Origin: CAZJUP01 sp964549275
GTDB lineage: Bacteria; Fidelibacterota; Marinisomatia; Marinisomatales; TCS55
DNA length: 64,000 bases
Direction of reading: 5' to 3'
NCBI GenBank assembly: GCA_964549275.1
Contig: CAZJUP010000005.1
Coordinates: 62,001-126,000, forward strand
In this document: piece by piece, positions 63,275-64,000 of the stretch
How positions within the stretch are numbered: the first letter of the stretch is position 1
Layout of the letters: each line of letters starts with the position of its first letter
Made by a program: the position numbers and the translations under genes
Notes under the pieces: model-generated
Told to the model about the DNA's origin: nothing
What the model saw: the letters and a program-made list of their open reading frames with translations, nothing else
Databases searched by the model: none

Positions 63275-64000
63275 CAGGTCTGAAAGAGCTTTCGCAATTT
63301 GGGAACAGCTTTTTTCTTCGCAAAAACCAATACTGTATCTTCTTCGGTTATGATAGTGTTCCCCCGTGCAATACTCAAATGCCCATGATGATTAATAATT
63401 CCAACAATGCTGTCTTCCGGGAATTTAATATCATGCAAATTGGCCTGGGTTACAGGGCTCCCTGGTTCAGGGTTGAACTCAACCACATCTACATCAATTT
63501 CATCGAATGTGGTTATGGATGTTTCAGTCACATCACTGGTAATAAACCGAAGAATCGCATTTACTGTGGACATATTTTTACTGATAACTGCTCCCACACC
63601 GATTTCCTGAACAATGGGTAAATATTCTGTTGTATTCACATGGATAACGGATTGTTTTACACCAAGATGATGGGCCAATAATCCGGAAAGAAGATTGGTT
63701 TGTTCGTTTTCTGTCACTGCGATAAAACTATCTGCTTCCTGGATATTTTCAGCTTTCAGCAGTTCCACATCGGTCCCGTCTCCGTATAAAATCATTGTTT
63801 CTTCCAGTGCTGCGGCCAACCATTGGGCTTTTTCCCGACGGCTGTCTATTAAACGTACCGTCATTTCATTTTGAAGTTCATGGGCAATGCTTCTTCCAAT
63901 TTTGCTGCCGCCTAAAATGATTATACTTTTTGTCCGTCGTGCCTCCTTACCCAGCATAGTCACCAGTGAATCTACACTCTCTGTTTTCACAATAAAATAA
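63274..64000 (-). CDS. trkA: TrkA, K+ transport regulator (5' part cut by the window edge)
   Basis: The C-terminal half of TrkA. The second RCK domain holds IIILGGSKIGRSIAHELQ (NAD-binding), then GDGTDVELLKAENIQEADSF and the C-terminal domain with VVEFNPEPGSPV. The frame has no stop back to the edge and the upstream residues FIVKTESVDSLV read like the TrkA linker, so the N-terminal RCK domain is outside. TrkA gates TrkH by binding NAD(H) and ATP. The internal GTG at 63990 is not the true start. Confidence 0.9.
   Translation of the reverse strand, partial: YFIVKTESVDSLVTMLGKEARRTKSIIILGGSKIGRSIAHELQNEMTVRLIDSRREKAQWLAAALEETMILYGDGTDVELLKAENIQEADSFIAVTENEQTNLLSGLLAHHLGVKQSVIHVNTTEYLPIVQEIGVGAVISKNMSTVNAILRFITSDVTETSITTFDEIDVDVVEFNPEPGSPVTQANLHDIKFPEDSIVGIINHHGHLSIARGNTIITEEDTVLVFAKKKAVPKLRKLFQT

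Overview
The window is about 40% G+C by eye, densely coded, and looks like a marine Gram-negative bacterium of the FCB (Fibrobacteres-Chlorobi-Bacteroidetes) group. Candidatus Marinimicrobia (SAR406) is the best guess; this is an inference from gene content, not a phylogeny. The pointers are LPS genes (a Kdo transferase, a heptosyltransferase and a heptose-7-phosphate kinase), a protease with a type IX secretion (T9SS) C-terminal sorting domain, a GWxTD-domain protein, a DUF5683 protein, a two-component-regulator-type propeller, and Na+-linked transporters (NSS, NhaC) with TrkA/TrkH. Shine-Dalgarno sequences of the AAAGGAG type are visible before many genes, but not all.

Layout. 1-7169 (minus): an envelope operon reading tatC, polyprenyl diphosphate synthase, heptosyltransferase, waaA, a fused double ABC ATPase, pgsA-like and ftsY (cut by the edge), with meaB upstream. 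7193-11366: a Crp/Fnr regulator, divergent rpsT with terminators, then guaB and hutH. 11530-12405 (plus): yecH-like, a small membrane protein and a cupin. 12425-21309 (minus): a long tight operon of alaS, PPC protein, ridA, DUF5683, NSS transporter, membrane protein and dinG. 21344-22909: an outer-membrane barrel with calcium loops. 22998-25798 (plus): a four-gene secretion operon including a 41-residue membrane protein and a T9SS-tagged metalloprotease. 25808-30646 (minus): propeller, GWxTD, an isopropylmalate-dehydrogenase-like protein without its catalytic residues, and a PD-(D/E)XK nuclease.

30728-35380 (minus): trxA, trxB, a degenerate ABC ATPase, an HDAC-like deacetylase, a double PspC protein and hldA. 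35484-39303: a secreted hypothetical, a PafA-like phosphatase, tyrS and smpB. 39408-40690 (plus): tRNA-Leu(CAG) followed by a homologue of the tRNA-queuosine mannosyltransferase family. 40687-44685: tldE, tldD and a DegT aminotransferase. 44960-47725: hsp20, an FMN reductase, an SDR and a cystathionine-beta-synthase-like enzyme. 47726-51379: a TlpA-like thioredoxin, two paralogous lipoproteins and uvrC. 51433-52792: an ECF sigma factor with a small membrane partner, divergent from a DUF6249 protein across an 11-bp inverted repeat. 52789-56296: a PLP dehydratase, methylmalonyl-CoA epimerase, and an enolase-superfamily/DUF1611 pair that fits the DgcA/DgcN D-glutamate pathway. 56370-56672 is a gene remnant. 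56712-64000: pabC, pabB, pabA, NhaC, enoyl-CoA hydratase, trkH and trkA (cut by the edge).

How it fits together: envelope building (LPS, phospholipid, Tat, SRP), translation (S20, AlaRS, TyrRS, SmpB, tRNA-Leu, possible Q-tRNA glycosylation), Na+/K+ homeostasis, amino-acid catabolism (HutH, PLP lyases, a D-Glu pathway, methylmalonyl-CoA genes) and folate precursor synthesis. No phage, IS element or CRISPR array was seen. The most unusual items are the dead isopropylmalate-dehydrogenase-like protein, the DgcN/DgcA pair, the queuosine-mannosyltransferase-like enzyme next to a tRNA gene, two ABC ATPases with lost catalytic residues, and the uncharacterised small membrane and lipoprotein families.
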